From positions 12,670,001-12,734,000 of the forward strand of contig CM065392.1 in the NCBI GenBank assembly GCA_033060915.1: 64,000 bases of DNA. Reading direction: 5' to 3'. Of this stretch, positions 11,886 to 24,519 are shown in pieces (within the stretch, counting starts at the first letter, position 1; every line of letters begins with the position of its first letter). A program made the position numbers and the translations under genes. The DNA is from Euryodendron excelsum (taxonomy: Eukaryota; Streptophyta; Magnoliopsida; Ericales; Pentaphylacaceae). The notes beneath the pieces were generated by a model. The model did not search any database and was not told where the DNA came from. It saw only the letters and a list, made by a program, of their open reading frames with translations.

Positions 11886-13190
11886 AATGAAAAAACATGG
11901 CTTCCTAAACTCGTAATCACTTACTAGGAACTTTGCATGTTGGCTAGAATATGTATCAGAGACCACTTTTGTGGTTGATTTATGTATTTCACGTAAATGG
12001 GTTTGCCTTATGAAAAGCTATCTGAATTTCTTATTTTTATTTTAGAAAGAATTGAAGTATTTAAGTAATGTAATTTTAGAATTGTTGAAAGTTCAAGTAT
12101 TATTTTCATCTATTCTTGAAGTTGAGTGTCATTTAATAGTAAAAGAGAGGAAATATTTTAGAATTTTTGGGGTCAAGCCTTAAGAGATTTATCTCTCGTG
12201 AATCTCTTAGTTCTAATACTGTGGACGGGATTGTCTTTGACCAAATCGTGAAGGAGATTAGTCGAGATGCGGAAAAATTAGCACAGGCACCTTGATTTCA
12301 TAATAATAAAAAAAACTACTTCAGTCGACTTCAAACGAATTAAAAAAGACATGTGTGATTCATTTATCATTTTATCCAACAAAAAGAAATTTTCCCCGAG
12401 AGCCCTTAAAATGATAAAATGCTATTAATGGTTCATAAACATTAATAGCAAAAGAGCACGCTTAGTATTCTGCTTATATTAATGGAATGCTATTAACCTT
12501 TCGGTTTAATTAATTAATTCATTCCAATGATAGATTTCAAATTATTAGTATTTTTAACTATTGGTGAATCCATCATCACCCCATGCCAACAAACCCCGGC
12601 GAGAGAGCAATTGTTTGCATTCACAATTGGCCTGCAATGCATATGATATAGTAATTATCCATGAGGCTTTTGTTAGTTTTATTTGTTCTTTGTCCTAGTG
12701 ACAAGTACGTGCTGTTTTCATTGTGACATTGTGGTACTGAGAAGTTTTTTATTTTTTATTTTTATATTTGATCTTGGTCTATTATTAAATGATTAAAGTG
12801 AATTTTTAAAAAAAAAGGAATAATACTACACAATTAAAAAATTAATTTTGCTCTATTTTCGCTGCCATATTATTCTATTGAGTTTTTCTAATAGCATTTT
12901 CCTATTCAAACGTATATAACCAAGTACTTTTACTATAGCGACCCTTTAAGCCACCATCGAGGTTTACCTCTAATCATGGACAACTTAACCAGTTTTGGTC
13001 ACGTAAGTTCTTTTTTTTTCTTTCTTTCTTTCTAATATAGCACTCTTATAGGTCAAGGCCTTTTTTTTAACTTATCATATTCAATTTACAGGAAGATGGT
13101 GACTTAAAGTAAACAGTAATATCAGATATCCTTACTCCTTTGCTTATTTTGTCTTTATTTTTATATTTTTTAACATCCTAAATACCTTTG
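11886..13190. other. Stretch without a recognisable gene
   Basis: AT-rich DNA with a short tandem 'tttct' tract at 13009-13033 and an intron-like polypyrimidine/AG at about 13065-13092. The right part may already lie inside the CACTA element ending at 14935. Confidence 0.35.
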
Positions 13191-14935
13191 GATATGCAGG
13201 TGCAATGTCTTCGGAAAAAAAACATTGGTGTTGTACTATGTGATGAGTGAGAGTTTAATATGACCCATATTCATGGGGTAAGCCCATCAATATCGGTCAC
13301 GTTCAAGCCCACAATGAGGACCTTAATGTCATTGCTTACAAAAAAAGGAAATATGCTATGGCTAAGGAAAAAGAAAAGACTAGTTCAACTACCAAGCTAG
13401 GGAAAGGAAAATGCATACCAAGCAGTATGATTCTTCAATCAATTTTTGAAATTTGTTTTTGGAGCATGCATAAACTAAACAGTATGATTATTTCTCTTAA
13501 TGAGACAATCTTTCTACTAAAAAAAAATTAGAACTTTACCCACTAATTGGACTTTTGTAGGATTGGACTGAAAAGCAATGGAGCTTAAAAGAATAAATAC
13601 AACTACCTTGCTTCGATGGGCATATAAGGTAACTTCAATTTGTTTCTATTTTGATTTGCATATTTAATGCTAATTTTAGTGTTTTCATATTTCATTACAT
13701 TATCATGCATGCACTGCATTGGCGAAAATACATAGAAATCAATACAAAGACATTTTTAAAAATGATGAAGGCAATTAATGACTTTAGGCATCCAAGGACT
13801 TAACCGGAAAAAAAAAAAAAAAAAAAGAAGAAGGTTATGGACATTTTTTTGTAAAATCATCACATATTTTGTAAAGCACCTTTTGTAAAACTTACTATTT
13901 ATGTAAATTTTGTTACATTTATGAGATGAGATTTTTGTAATAATACACTTGGGTAACGTGATGTATATAACAAAATCTATAATATGTGAACTCAAATAGA
14001 ATTAATCATCAAATACATGCATGTTTAAATTTCACTGGGGAGTGCCATAGTCACGGGTTATACCTAGTATATATATAATAATCATATCAATCATAAGGAT
14101 ACTTGTTTTATTTTTATTTTTTCAGGTTATTGAGAAAGAGTAGGTCTTTCGTGATGATTAGAATTGAAGGGGTGGCTTGTGTTTTACTTCTTTTTGTATT
14201 TTGGAATGTTGAATGTTAGAGTACTGTTGGAGTTTGGAGTTTGACATTTATATATTTGTTAGGAGAATTTGTTATAGACATTTGCACTTTAATTACTTCT
14301 TTATATAAAAACTAAATCTTGGATGATTTGTATTAATTTTTTTGAATGTGGGTTGTGAATTTTATGGTGAATGGACTTTTTATTAATTTATTTAGTTTAA
14401 TTGATTTTATAGACATAAAATATAGGGAATTAAAAATTTGAAATTTTAAAAAAATATATTAAAATTAATGAATAGTATTTGTGATTGTAGGGTATCTTTT
14501 TTGCGACGGCAAAAAGCGGAAGCAAAAGCTCCAAAACTAGCTACAATTTTGAGGTGACAATTTAAATTCGTCACTAAAATCAGGTATTTGCAACAGAACA
14601 TTTAATATTTGCTACGGCTAAAATTGTCTCAAATTGTCTAGCCTTTTATGACGGTTTTTTTCAATGGTACCATGCCGCTGCAAAAAACACTATTTGCGAC
14701 GGCGTGGTGACGATTTATAGCCGTCGCAAATAAAACTATGTCGCATCAACCCTTTTGCAACAACACCATTGTCATGGCAAATACTGCACTACCATCGTAA
14801 AAACTTTTTGCGACGCTGTCTTTTGCTACGCTCTTCTTGCGTTGCAGAGCCATCACAAAAGGTGGCCTTTTACGACAGCAATCAATCTTTTGCAATGGCA
14901 TTGGGCCGTCACAAATAGTCGTTTTTTTAGTAGTG
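13191..14935 (+). mobile_element. 3' portion of a CACTA (En/Spm-type) transposon
   Basis: The right end is 'gtttttttagtagtg' at 14921-14935, i.e. a CACTACTAAAAAAAC terminus on the minus strand. Upstream, 14500-14920 holds many copies of a subterminal motif, 'tttgcgacggc' and its inverse 'gccgtcgcaaa', in both orientations, which is diagnostic of CACTA ends. 14110-14330 resembles the last exon and 3' UTR of an element gene. 13200-13640 contains broken frames with poly-A-like tracts that I cannot assign. The left end was not found, so the start is arbitrary. Confidence 0.65.
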
Positions 14936-15278
14936 TTCATGGTTGTCCCGAACGATTAAAAAAGCTCTCTCTCTCTCTCTATGTCTAGTAATGATAATTC
15001 AATTTATTTGCAAGTATACAGATTTATATTTTTTTAACAGTAGAAATAAACTGTAAATAATATACTGGAATGTGTCACTCTAGCTCTCTAGCTTGCACTA
15101 CTATTCAACCCAAAACTCAAGGATAAATAACATGCTATTATTACTTGGAATTCTTAAGAACAACTACAGAATCAATACATAAACTCTCCAATGTAGTTAA
15201 TTAAAGCGCATTGAGCAGCATTTTTAGACAAACACTTCTCACATATGTAAGATGCTTAACTTTATGATGAATAAAGGT
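14936..15278. other. Stretch without a gene
   Basis: The (CT)n tract at 14967-14980 follows the CACTA end; the rest is AT-rich and featureless, leading into the 3' flank of the minus-strand SDR pseudogene. Confidence 0.5.
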
Positions 15279-15568
15279 TCAAAGGGAAGAGAAAATTGGG
15301 ATGCCCGGAAGGGTAAAACCAGAATCAAGAATGGAAATGTTTCCTGAGACGTACTCTGAAGAGTCATGGATCAAGTATCGAATGATCGATGTCATTGCTG
15401 GATCTATTTCTCCACAAGTTTGTAAATTAAGGCACTGTTGTTTGAGCGATAGCCTTGATCGAGTCTTTTTCGATGAGATCCTCAGTGATCTCAGATGGAA
15501 AAAGTCCAGGTGCTACTGCATTCACTCTGATTTTGTGCTTTTCCCAATTCCAAGGCCATTGTCTGTAA
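15279..15568 (-). pseudogene. SDR pseudogene, exon-3-like block
   Basis: The minus strand reads T-M-A-L-E-L-G, then after a one-base insertion [20 protein letters not shown]. At the TVP motif a four-base insertion (taat) creates a stop and a frameshift, after which [14 protein letters not shown] and the family ending [12 protein letters not shown] (stop at 15279-15281) are still readable. A splice acceptor (ttacag) sits directly before the block. Confidence 0.9.
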
Positions 15569-16854
15569 TTGCCATTTATGTGAAAGGAAAAGGGAATGGG
15601 AAAGAGAAAGAGAAAGAAGTTATTTTTCAAATGCACACAAATAATTAAGTGTAGGATGCAGAAAATTAAACAACTAAGGTAAACAAATAAATTTGTGAGA
15701 AATTTCCAAATAAATCTTTTTAATTTTTTCCTTATATATGTGTGTATATATATATTTGTTTTCCAATTGAGGACTACGAAAACAACATGGGACAGTTCCA
15801 ATTGAAGTCTTCCTTATGTCTCATAACAATAGTGTCATGTCTATGTGAATTTAGTCTGATGACTAAAGCATCACATGATTTGTCAAGTTATTTCAAGTCT
15901 TTTTGCATCTTTCCTTTTTTCCCTTTATTTTCTTTTTGTTTCCAGTGAAACTGAAGATTGAGGAAGATGTTTGATTTAACCATTTTTTTTACTATACCAT
16001 GGGAGTTCACTCCCCATAATAATTTTGAAACAAAGAAAAAATGAAAAAAGTAATCCAAATTGTGATCGATTAATTTGTATTCAAGTGAATTTATATATGA
16101 TTAGTTCACTTCAATCTTCAATTGGAGAACAAAAAAAAAACTAAGATTTTTGTCAACTCAATAGCTTCTTGTTGTTCTAACAATATTTTTACCCTAAGGA
16201 ACCTTAATGAGAGATCAAGGGTTCAAAACATTTGCTGCCACATGCAGAAGTTATGTTTAGTTTCATCATTTGGTTCAAAAAAACCAAAAGGAAATTTCAA
16301 GAAAAAGGGTAGTATTGTAATTGGAAAATTTCATTCACAAATTCAATTTAGGGCTTGAATGATCTTTTTAGCAATAGAGTATGAAGCTTTATGAGTTCGC
16401 CGCTTGTGGCAGTGAATCCCTCTCACTCACTATTCATACCTAGATGTCGCGGCAACAAAAATGGCTTCACGGATTTTCAGTGTACTTTTTTATTTCTTAT
16501 TTGTTACCAGCAAATAGCGACAGTAAAAATTTAAGAAGTGAAAATTCAAGATAGCATCGCTACCTGTCAGCACCAACTGACAGGACAGAAAATCCACTCC
16601 ACAAAGAATTTCAAATAGCATCGCTACTTCTCGAACGATGTTCATGCCAGAGATAACAACACGCTATTATCGTAATTGATCACCCCATACAATTTTCTTA
16701 GTATGGATAACCCATCTTCAAATCCATCATCATTTCAACTATCTAATGATAAAAGGAGTTTTGTTGCCAAGAATAAATTGAGTGTTTTTCATGCACAGTT
16801 GCTCCCCTATTAAACCTTGAAAAGTCATATCTTATTTATTTATAGGGAGTAGTG

Positions 16855-17180
16855 TTTTAAAATTCAGACCGGATTGATCGATTCAACTGGTTGACCCGTT
16901 AATCGGTTAAAAATAGTCTGGTCAATTTTTTAAACCTGTTTTGGTTAAAATTTGGTTAAATCTAGTCAAAATCGCAATTGAACCGTGACACGGTCAATTA
17001 AACCGGTATTAAACTGTCCGATTTAATATTTTAAGGCAAAATTTTATATTTTAAATATCAAAACTAGTATAAAAAAATAAGACACTATTTATTAATATTA
17101 ATAAATTAATTAATAACATAATTATGACGTTACGAGTCAATAATAATTGATCCGATAATTAAATCAATAACATGTGACCG
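16855..17180. repeat. Dispersed non-coding repeat rich in 'accgg/ccggt' words
   Basis: The block begins with 'ttcagaccggattgatcgattcaac' style words (accgg, gacccgttaatcgg, aaaccggtatt) and then becomes AT-rich. Such 'ACCGG...GGTT' segments are recurrent non-coding transposon relics in plants. Ends and class are uncertain. Confidence 0.4.
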
Positions 17181-18717
17181 GTGCTTTTTCCGATTCACTC
17201 AATGATCTCATTTTTAAACATTGATAGGGAGGTCAAATCCAAGTAAGACATAGCTTCCAATAAAGGCAATCAGATGAAGCTTACTGTCTCGACAAGTAAC
17301 AAGTTCAAGTCAATCAAAATAATCGACTAGTTAATGTTGGAGTTTTTGTTGCAAGTGTTTTGTATCTATTTGACATTGGTATTAGTGCTAGATTGGTCCG
17401 GAGGAGTGGACCCCTAGTATTTTCCCTACCCCAATGGTTTTCCGTACATGTAAAAATATGGCATGCTCATTCTTGGTTGATATGCGATTGTGGATGACTA
17501 CACCATAGACTTCATAATCCAAGAATTTTCAGGCTTCTTCTAATTTTGTTTCCCAACTATAGATTAAGCTATTATTGATCAGAGTGTGATTAGTATATAT
17601 AAAGGAAAACTATCCAAACTAACAAGTTGAGACCAATTATGACGACCAAGGGTAAAATCATGATGGTTGTGAATTATTGTTCTTGCAAGACAAATTATGA
17701 CACCACAATGATAAATCGGTCAACTTTGGAAACATTTAGATTGTATATGAACTGCAGTATTCTTCGAAAATACAGTAGATTTATTGGAATAGAGTTGGAC
17801 TCCAAAATGAAGGCTTGAATTTGAGTTCTCTTTTTCTGTTGGGCTGTGCTAAGGGCAGCCACTGCTGCCCGATAGTAATTCTCTTTTTTGTTTTTCCTAC
17901 TTCTCTATTCTGGGGTAGGGGTAGAGGTGGGGTGGGATTTGGGCCATCTGGCTAAAGCTATTGTCAAAGTAATGAATTTTTGTTTTGATATCTGAACAAA
18001 GTTGCCAGAAAGTAAAGCAAAAGCAAAAAATAATACGAAAAACAAAAGCGAAAGCGGGGAACAATAGAAAAAATAAAAGCGTAAAACGTAGCTTAAAAAA
18101 TTATGCAAAATGAAAAATGCTAGATAATATAAAATGAAATAGGATATTTATTAAAATATATCGAAAAACCTGAAGAAAATAATATAAAGTATGTAGAATA
18201 GTTTTGTGATAAATTAAATACTAATATTACAAAATATTTAGACTTTTCTTGAAAAACTATATATTATTCTCAAATAATAAGATTTGACTATATGAAAAAT
18301 ATTAAAATTTACGATAAGTGAGCTTCTAATGAGTTCCCACGATATTTTATGAGATTATCTACCAAATTCTTTAATTTATATTAGAGTTTTCGAAAACGTC
18401 TTGGAATCTTTTAAAGTAATTTCATGAGAGTTAATTTATTCTCTGTTCTGAAAGCAAGTTTCTGGGGAAGTGGTTTCCCTCTCAAAGAGTTTCCTGGTAA
18501 TTATGACTCTGAACAATGGAAAACATTTGTTTTTAACTTTCATCTCCTTTTTCAAATTCTTCTTGTTGCAATTTTTTCTCTTTTGGGTTTGTCACAAAAT
18601 GTTGTCTAGGTCTAAACTCCATTTTTCACATCAAGAAGGATATCTTCAAACGTCAACCCAACTTCTTTAGAAGAAGTATTAAGCATGCCATACACAATCC
18701 TCATCAGTGGATGTCTC

Positions 18718-18797
18718 TATAGCACAAAACAATAACCTGAAGATTACCTGAAGATTGATAAACTTATATAGCACAAAACAATAACCTGAAGATTACA
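18718..18797 (+). repeat. Direct repeat, about 30-bp unit, 50-bp step
   Basis: 'tatagcacaaaacaataacc' plus 'tgaagattac' occurs at 18718-18747 and again at 18768-18797, separated by 20 bp. Local duplication, non-coding. Confidence 0.8.
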
Positions 18798-18929
18798 TTT
18801 GTCAGAGTGTTCATGCCTGCTTTTGATGAAGCATATATAGGCAACATCTCCGTGGTATTGGAAGTAATATTGACGACTGATCCATATAACAATAATATTC
18901 ATATAATACAAAAGAGTTTTAAAAAAGAG

Positions 18930-19095
18930 TAATATTGCTCCATTCCTCCTCAAAAAGATCCAGTGAAGAACTCGCACTGCCTGTAATAATATTTATATAA
19001 TACAAAAGAGTAATATTGCTCCATTCCTCCTCAGAAGGATCCAGTCAAGAACTCACACTGCCTGTAATAATATTCATCTAATACAAAAGAGTTTT
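18930..19095 (+). repeat. 81-bp tandem duplication
   Basis: 'taatattgctccattcctcc' starts at 18930 and 19011. The copies also share 'ctgcctgtaataatatt' and 'aatacaaaagag' with a few substitutions. Non-coding. Confidence 0.85.
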
Positions 19096-20332
19096 ACATG
19101 GAGAACATTATTACTAAAAGAAAGATGTGTAAGTTTGTAAACACATCTAGGAAACACTTCATGTAAATATATATTTGTGTGTCTGTAGAACTTCTATCAT
19201 TTCAGTCATGGAGATTATTATTCAAGTCCAAACTTGAAGACCTTATGGAAAAATCTTAATGAAGTATATAACTAATTTTCTCGCCATATTATCAAAAGGA
19301 CATGAAATTGTGGGAGTGGAAGCCCCAAACCATGGTTATGTGATTGTAGTTTTAGATTACACTTAAGCTGGTGTATGACAGTCTTACAAAAAAAAGTAAG
19401 AATCTGTAGTGGGGGAGCCAAAAAATCCATCAACGGGCAACAGTGTTGCCTAGGAACATTTTTTTTTTTTTTTTTTAACGTATACATGTATAATGTATAT
19501 AAGCTTATATACAATATCAACCCAAAAATTATTTTAGTCAGTAACAATAGAGCACTTAACTTCCGTTTATATGTATAATGTATATAAACTTATAGTTATA
19601 ATATACAAAGAGTTTTTAAAACAAAATAACTCTTTAAGGGAGCATAAACATTATAAAATTCTAGGGGAAAACTTCATATACATTCTTAAAACTGCATGCA
19701 ACACTTGCTATAACATGTGTTGCTTTTTTTTTTTCTTTGGAGGAGGGAGGGGAGTAAGGCAGCTGAGCTTGCCTATTAGCTTGAGAAATTTATTGTTTTT
19801 TTTTCTTTTTTTAAGAAAAAGAGCTGTAGAAATATTTTTGCTTCTTATGAGTGTGTAAACCTGTCAATCGGGCTGGGAAAACCGAAAGCCCACTATTTGG
19901 TCCCCACTTTTTAAAGTCTAAGCCCAATTCAAGTAGGGCCGAGCTGCGGCGACATGGGGGCGAAAAAAGGAAAGAGAGGGATGGGGTTTCTCTCGCTTTT
20001 GACATGGCAGGCCCAAACTCGGCTGTATATATATTGGAACAACATGAGTATATACCATATATGTGCTAAAAAAATAACTATATATGTATATATATATATA
20101 TATGAAGGTTATAGAGAGAAATTTTATAAAATGTAATTTCTGATGAATTCATCTACAGAGTTCATACTCTTATTAGCCTGCCTAGATTGCATGTCGTTAG
20201 TATACAGTGTATATATTGCACTCAAATCTTAAAAAGTAGTGATTTCTAATAAGCCAAGAAAGGCTTTTTAAGTTTTTTATTTCAAGACAAAATATTCTCT
20301 AAATTACCTCTAACGTCTTATTTGTGTCAATG

Positions 20333-20572
20333 CAGTGGTGAACCACTTTGAATTTGTATTTTTGGGTTTCATAATTTTTTAGTATTTATTATAAGAAATA
20401 ATATATTGACCCCCTTGAATTTTTGAAAATTTATTTATATCTTGCAATTTTCTAATTACTTTTTATAATAATTAGTTTATTGGTCCTAAAATCCAAACAA
20501 AAAATTACCTTAACTCCCTAAAATTTTAAAAATTTTACATTACCCTCACCAAAATTCCTGAGTTTGCCCGTG
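20333..20572. mobile_element. hAT-like MITE in the pseudogene intron
   Basis: The left end cagtggtgaaccac and the right end (minus strand) cacgggcaaactca resemble CAGTGGCGAAGCCA-type hAT termini. The inner half contains the 'ccttgaatttttgaaaattt' and 'ccctaaaattttaaaaattt' words common in this MITE class. Flanking 8-mers (tgtcaatg/tggatgtg) match only partly. Confidence 0.45.
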
Positions 20573-20703
20573 TGGATGTGTGTTGTTCGTATAAAATCAA
20601 AAGAATTACCTCTAACACCAGCATTGTTAATTAAAACGTCAATATCCAAATGCATCACATGCTTTCTGGACGGTGAACTCGATAGTATGTCCATTAATAG
20701 TGT

Positions 20704-21337
20704 CACCGGCTCTTTCCTTAGGCGGATGAGACGGGGCTCCTGATTTTTTGAGGTCTTAAATTTTTTAAAAAATTAATATTTTATAATAAAGGTTTTATAT
20801 ATTCTCTGAAAGTTTTTGAAAAAAGACCATGATCTACGTGAGAAAAAAAAAGGTTCATAAGAAAAAAAAGCCAAAAATTATTTTTGAGAAAGAAAATACC
20901 AGTTTAAGTAATAAATAAATTATACAAATAAATAAAATTTTGAAGGCTTAATTTTTTAAAAACTTTATATGCTATAATTAAGGCCCTATATAGATACCAC
21001 AACTCTTTTGAAACAAAAAGTCTATTCCAGGAAGAAAAAAAAAACAGTATAAAAAGAAGACCAAAAATCAATTACATTAGTTAACTTAAAAAAAAAAAAC
21101 AAAAAATTGGTTTAACCCAATAAAAAAAATTTAAAAGCTGTAGATTTTCTAAAACCATATATATTACAGTTAAATCTTATATAGTTTTTACATAATTTTG
21201 GAAAACAAACTTTCAAAATCAAAATACTAGTGAATTTCAACAATTAACCCAAATTTTTTTGCAATAATTTAAATAAACATAAAAGGCCTTATTTAAAATT
21301 ATTGCCTTATGCCACAAATTGTTTAAAACCGGCCCTG
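20704..21337 (-). mobile_element. 634-bp hAT-like non-autonomous element inserted in SDR pseudogene exon 1
   Basis: On the minus strand the element starts CAGGGCCGG (21337 leftwards), a classic hAT-like terminus; the other end reads CACCGGCTC on the plus strand. Flanking 8-mers on the plus strand are aatagtgt (20696-20703) and agtagtga (21338-21345), matching 6 of 8 as an aged target-site duplication. Removing the element and one duplicate rejoins the SDR reading (LDVT to NGHTIE), which supports the boundaries. The interior is AT-rich with no coding potential. Confidence 0.75.
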
Positions 21338-21603
21338 AGTAGTGACATCAAGCTCAATGACCACAGCTCGATCAAGGTTAACTCTTGTAGCAGCCATTGA
21401 AGGGCCTAAGAAGGTGGACCATGTAGAGGACCATGTAGTTTGAGCTATGGTTATATTCATAATATATAAATATATTGGACCATGTACTTAGGGTAAGATA
21501 AGAAGCTAATTTGAGAAACCTAAAATCAACTGCACATATGCATATGAGAGAGAGAGACAGAGAGAGACAGAGAGAGTTGTCATGACAAATGGTGAGTTTT
21601 GGT

Positions 21604-21780
21604 GAATAGGTCTTCTCATGAATTTGAGCCAACATGTGATAAGGGCTTTACCAGAAGGACATGAATAGGTCTTCTCACGAATTTGAGCCAACATGTGATA
21701 AGGGCTTTACCAGAAGGACATGAATAGGTCTTCTCACGAATTTGAGCCAACATGTGATAAGGGCTTTGCCAGAAGGACAT
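21604..21780 (+). repeat. 59-bp tandem repeat, three copies
   Basis: 'gaataggtcttctcacgaat' starts at 21604, 21663 and 21722, and each unit ends 'gctttaccagaaggacat'. Copies differ at only two or three positions, so the expansion is recent. 59 is not a multiple of 3, so frames running through it rotate and are not evidence of a gene. Confidence 0.92.
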
Positions 21781-21846
21781 GGACATGTTCTTGCTGACTT
21801 GGTTATTAGTCTGTAACGTTTCCAAACTTGCACTGTGCTGAAGTTG

Positions 21847-21879
<33 letters not shown>

Positions 21880-21949
21880 TGGAACGCCTTAGTAATGTCT
21901 CTATCTTCCCTCCTCCAATCTTGTCAAATCAGAAGTACCAAACAACTTA

Positions 21950-22080
21950 TTGGCCACGAGTTTTTAGTGGTTAAAGGTTGTTTGTTGTATCAAGTTTGGC
22001 ATGGTATCACAATGAGAGCTTAACTAGGACTGCACAGGAAATTGGTCTTTCAATGGCAAGGTCATGTTTTTAAGTCTACT
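21950..22080 (+). repeat. Dispersed repeat, copy 1 of an inverted pair
   Basis: Contains 'gtggttaaaggttgtttg', 'tttggcatggtatca' and 'actaggactgcacaggaaat', then 'tcaatggcaaggtcatg'. The reverse complement of 24520-24650 carries the same words in the same order. Possibly SINE- or LTR-derived; 'gtggttaaagg' and 'tttttaagtct' weakly resemble pol III boxes. Confidence 0.6.
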
Positions 22081-23459
22081 TGTTAAGCCTACATTAGTGT
22101 ATAGATGTGTATGATATATCCCCGTCAACTGTACTAATAACCTTTGCTTTCTGTACCCATCTTTAATTACTTTCTACTTCCTTTTTTCGTTTTGTTGGCT
22201 GCACATATTAATCTTCCAATTGTCCAATAGCATTGGTGATTGAATTTAATGTTATGTTCTTTATTTTTCCATTGAATATGATACTTTGCCTTGAATTCAA
22301 TTTAACTACTAAAGTTAGAGAATTTAGTCACTTTTATTAGGCTTTGCCAAAATTTTAATTTATTTTTGTTATTATTTTGTATACATCTATTGAAAAGGCG
22401 TGATTGACCGTTGCCGAATAAATATTTTTAGTGTATACTAATTTTTTTTTGTACATTATATAGTAGTTTTTTTTCATGCATTTCTTTTATGAAGTTTTCG
22501 GCCAAAATAACATTCCATGTGAAAATAATTCCATTTTTAATACTTTTTTAAAACTAATTCTCATCCTAACATTATATGTGCCACTTAAGTTGCTTTATTG
22601 TAAATTCATTGTTATATTAGAATTTTATTTATAAAAATAAGACTAATAACAAAAATACATATATAAACAAAAGATGTATTACGTACGTATCCTCAAAGCA
22701 GAGGAGTCCTCATCGTACGTTCTTGATGATTTTGAGTATGCATTCTATCTTCTCCTTCAAAAATGTAATTCCACAAATTCACATCAATGAAATAATCATT
22801 ATACACCCATCATAAATGTACTGAATCAACGACTACATGAAAATTGGAACCAGTGGATCCACGACCACAATCTACGAAAAAATTCCAATAATAGGAAAAG
22901 AATCGAAGACTCAAAAAAAAAAAATAATAATAATAAATAACAAACCCAAGAACAAGCCTATACTGGATTAACAAATATAATAACCCGAAGTATGGTGAGA
23001 GAATTGAAGAAAGGTATTGCTGACTCCAAACCCTAAAAAAAAATACATACGAAAGCCATCTGATTAGGTAAAAACAAAACATCAAAATATTAAAATATGT
23101 CAACAGTTGTCAATCCTTTGTGATTTAATGGAGGAGAACTGGAAATCTCGTCATGAAATGAGATTCAAGATTAACCATTAAAAGCTTTCGTGGTTCAATT
23201 ATAACCTCAAAATAGTTCAACAAGATGGTTGTATATGTAATAATTTAGTGCAGTGTATATATACACTATAGATATATGCATACATATATCCTGGATATAT
23301 ATACACATACATATTCAGATTACTATATAAAGCAAAAACCAAAAAAAAAAATAATTCGGCAATTACTTACCGACTTAACAACCTAACCTATGTAGCAAGA
23401 AAAACATCATTTTGAGAATTATTTTGGAGAGAGTGTTAAATTTAGAATTAATTTTAACA

Positions 23460-24130
23460 AAAGTGGTACTTTGGCAAAAAAACACTCTTTTGCGATATGA
23501 AATTTTGACTGCTCAACTATTACTGCCCTTCCAAATAATAAACCTCCACCAGGGATGGCAACCTGACCCAAAAAGTGGGTCCTCAATCCATCCCGTCTCT
23601 AAGAAGAAAATTTGAGGACTTAATAAATGAAGTTATGATAACACATTTGATTCATTAACTAATTAAATAAAGACCATCATTTCAATTATAAAATAGAGAG
23701 AATCTAAATCACCTTGATATACCTCCTTGTATGGAACACCGTTATACTCTACTCTCAATTCCTAATAAGGCCAGGAGTGAAATAAAAGAAAAATGGGATA
23801 TCAATTACATAAATAATTAATATAGTTATAATGGTATTAGATTATATATATATACTAGTTCTGTTTTTCTTTGTGGTACACTATATACTAGTTTCTTATA
23901 TAACTTCTTCTACGCTATGAAAATATGACCGCTCAACTATAATTGCCCTCCCAGATAAAAATAATAATATAATTTTCCTTCACCGATGATAACTTGACCC
24001 AAAAATTCCACCACGCCTTTAATAAAAAGGATTTGAGGACTTAATAAATGAAAGAGTTACGATAACACATCTGATATGGTCTCATTGATCGATTGATTAA
24101 TTGAATAAAGATCACTATTTCAGCTAATAA
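23460..24130 (+). repeat. Diverged direct duplication (about 455 bp apart)
   Basis: 23500-23690 and 23920-24125 share an ordered set of words: 'gctcaacta', 'tgccct', 'cctgacccaaaaa'/'cttgacccaaaaa', 'tttgaggacttaataaatga', 'gataacacat' and 'taaagatcac/taaagaccatc'. The first copy contains 'gggatggcaacctgaccc', typical of hAT-like MITE ends. Non-coding. Confidence 0.6.
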
Positions 24131-24519
24131 TCCAAAATCCCCCTTTATATATATTTTTAACGAGTTTATTAACAGGATGTTGTAGTTGAATGAAAATTAT
24201 TGATTTTAAAATAAAAAAATCTATCCGCTTTTAATTATAAAAATATTATTACCGCATCATTTTAGTGGGTCTTTCTGTATAATGTTTCTATAAGAATAAC
24301 ATCTTCTAAAATTTAAAAATAGTCACGAGCATAATATCAAATTCAGTCACCAATTAATGGTGTTGGAGAATTGGAAGACTAATATGTGCAGGCAAAATAA
24401 AAAACTAGAAAGTAATTAAAGTTGCAATTAGGTACAGAAAGCAAAGGCTTAATTCCGTTATTTTTTCTTTCTTTTTTTTTTTTTAAAAAAATAAACTAAG
24501 TAAAACAAGGAGACACGAG

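Larger units (their letters stand above)
15569..20332. other. Pseudogene intron/interior; repeats only
   Basis: Contents seen: (AT)n/(TG)n near 15735-15755; a 16855-17180 dispersed repeat; tandem repeats at 18718-18797 and 18930-19085; AT-rich runs with poly-T at 19460-19477 and 19726-19735; and (TA)n at 20085-20103. A frame at 18424-18609 is open but matches nothing I know. No convincing exon 2 of the SDR pseudogene was found. Confidence 0.5.
15279..21395 (-). pseudogene. Broken paralogue of the SDR gene (head-to-head with the intact copy)
   Basis: Two blocks on the minus strand match the intact SDR gene at 28375-38844. The 3' block (15568 down to 15279) corresponds to exon 3, and the 5' block (21395-21338 and 20703-20610) to the end of exon 1 ([23 protein letters not shown]). 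The exon-1 donor 'gttagag|gtaatt' and the exon-3 acceptor 'attacag' are conserved. I could not find exon 2 or the N-terminal TGxxxGxG part. Frameshifts occur before KHKIR, after the conserved TVP and before DVLINN, and a 634-bp hAT-like element splits exon 1. It cannot encode a working enzyme. Confidence 0.85.

Noticed and set aside
18424..18609. 61-codon frame, F-W-G-S-G-F-P-L-K-E-F-P-G-N-Y
   Set aside because: Reads briefly like protein but has no recognisable family, no splice context and lies in decayed DNA on the strand opposite to the pseudogene.
21506..21876. Minus-strand frames across the 59-bp repeat
   Set aside because: The unit is not a multiple of three, so the three frames simply rotate; not a gene.
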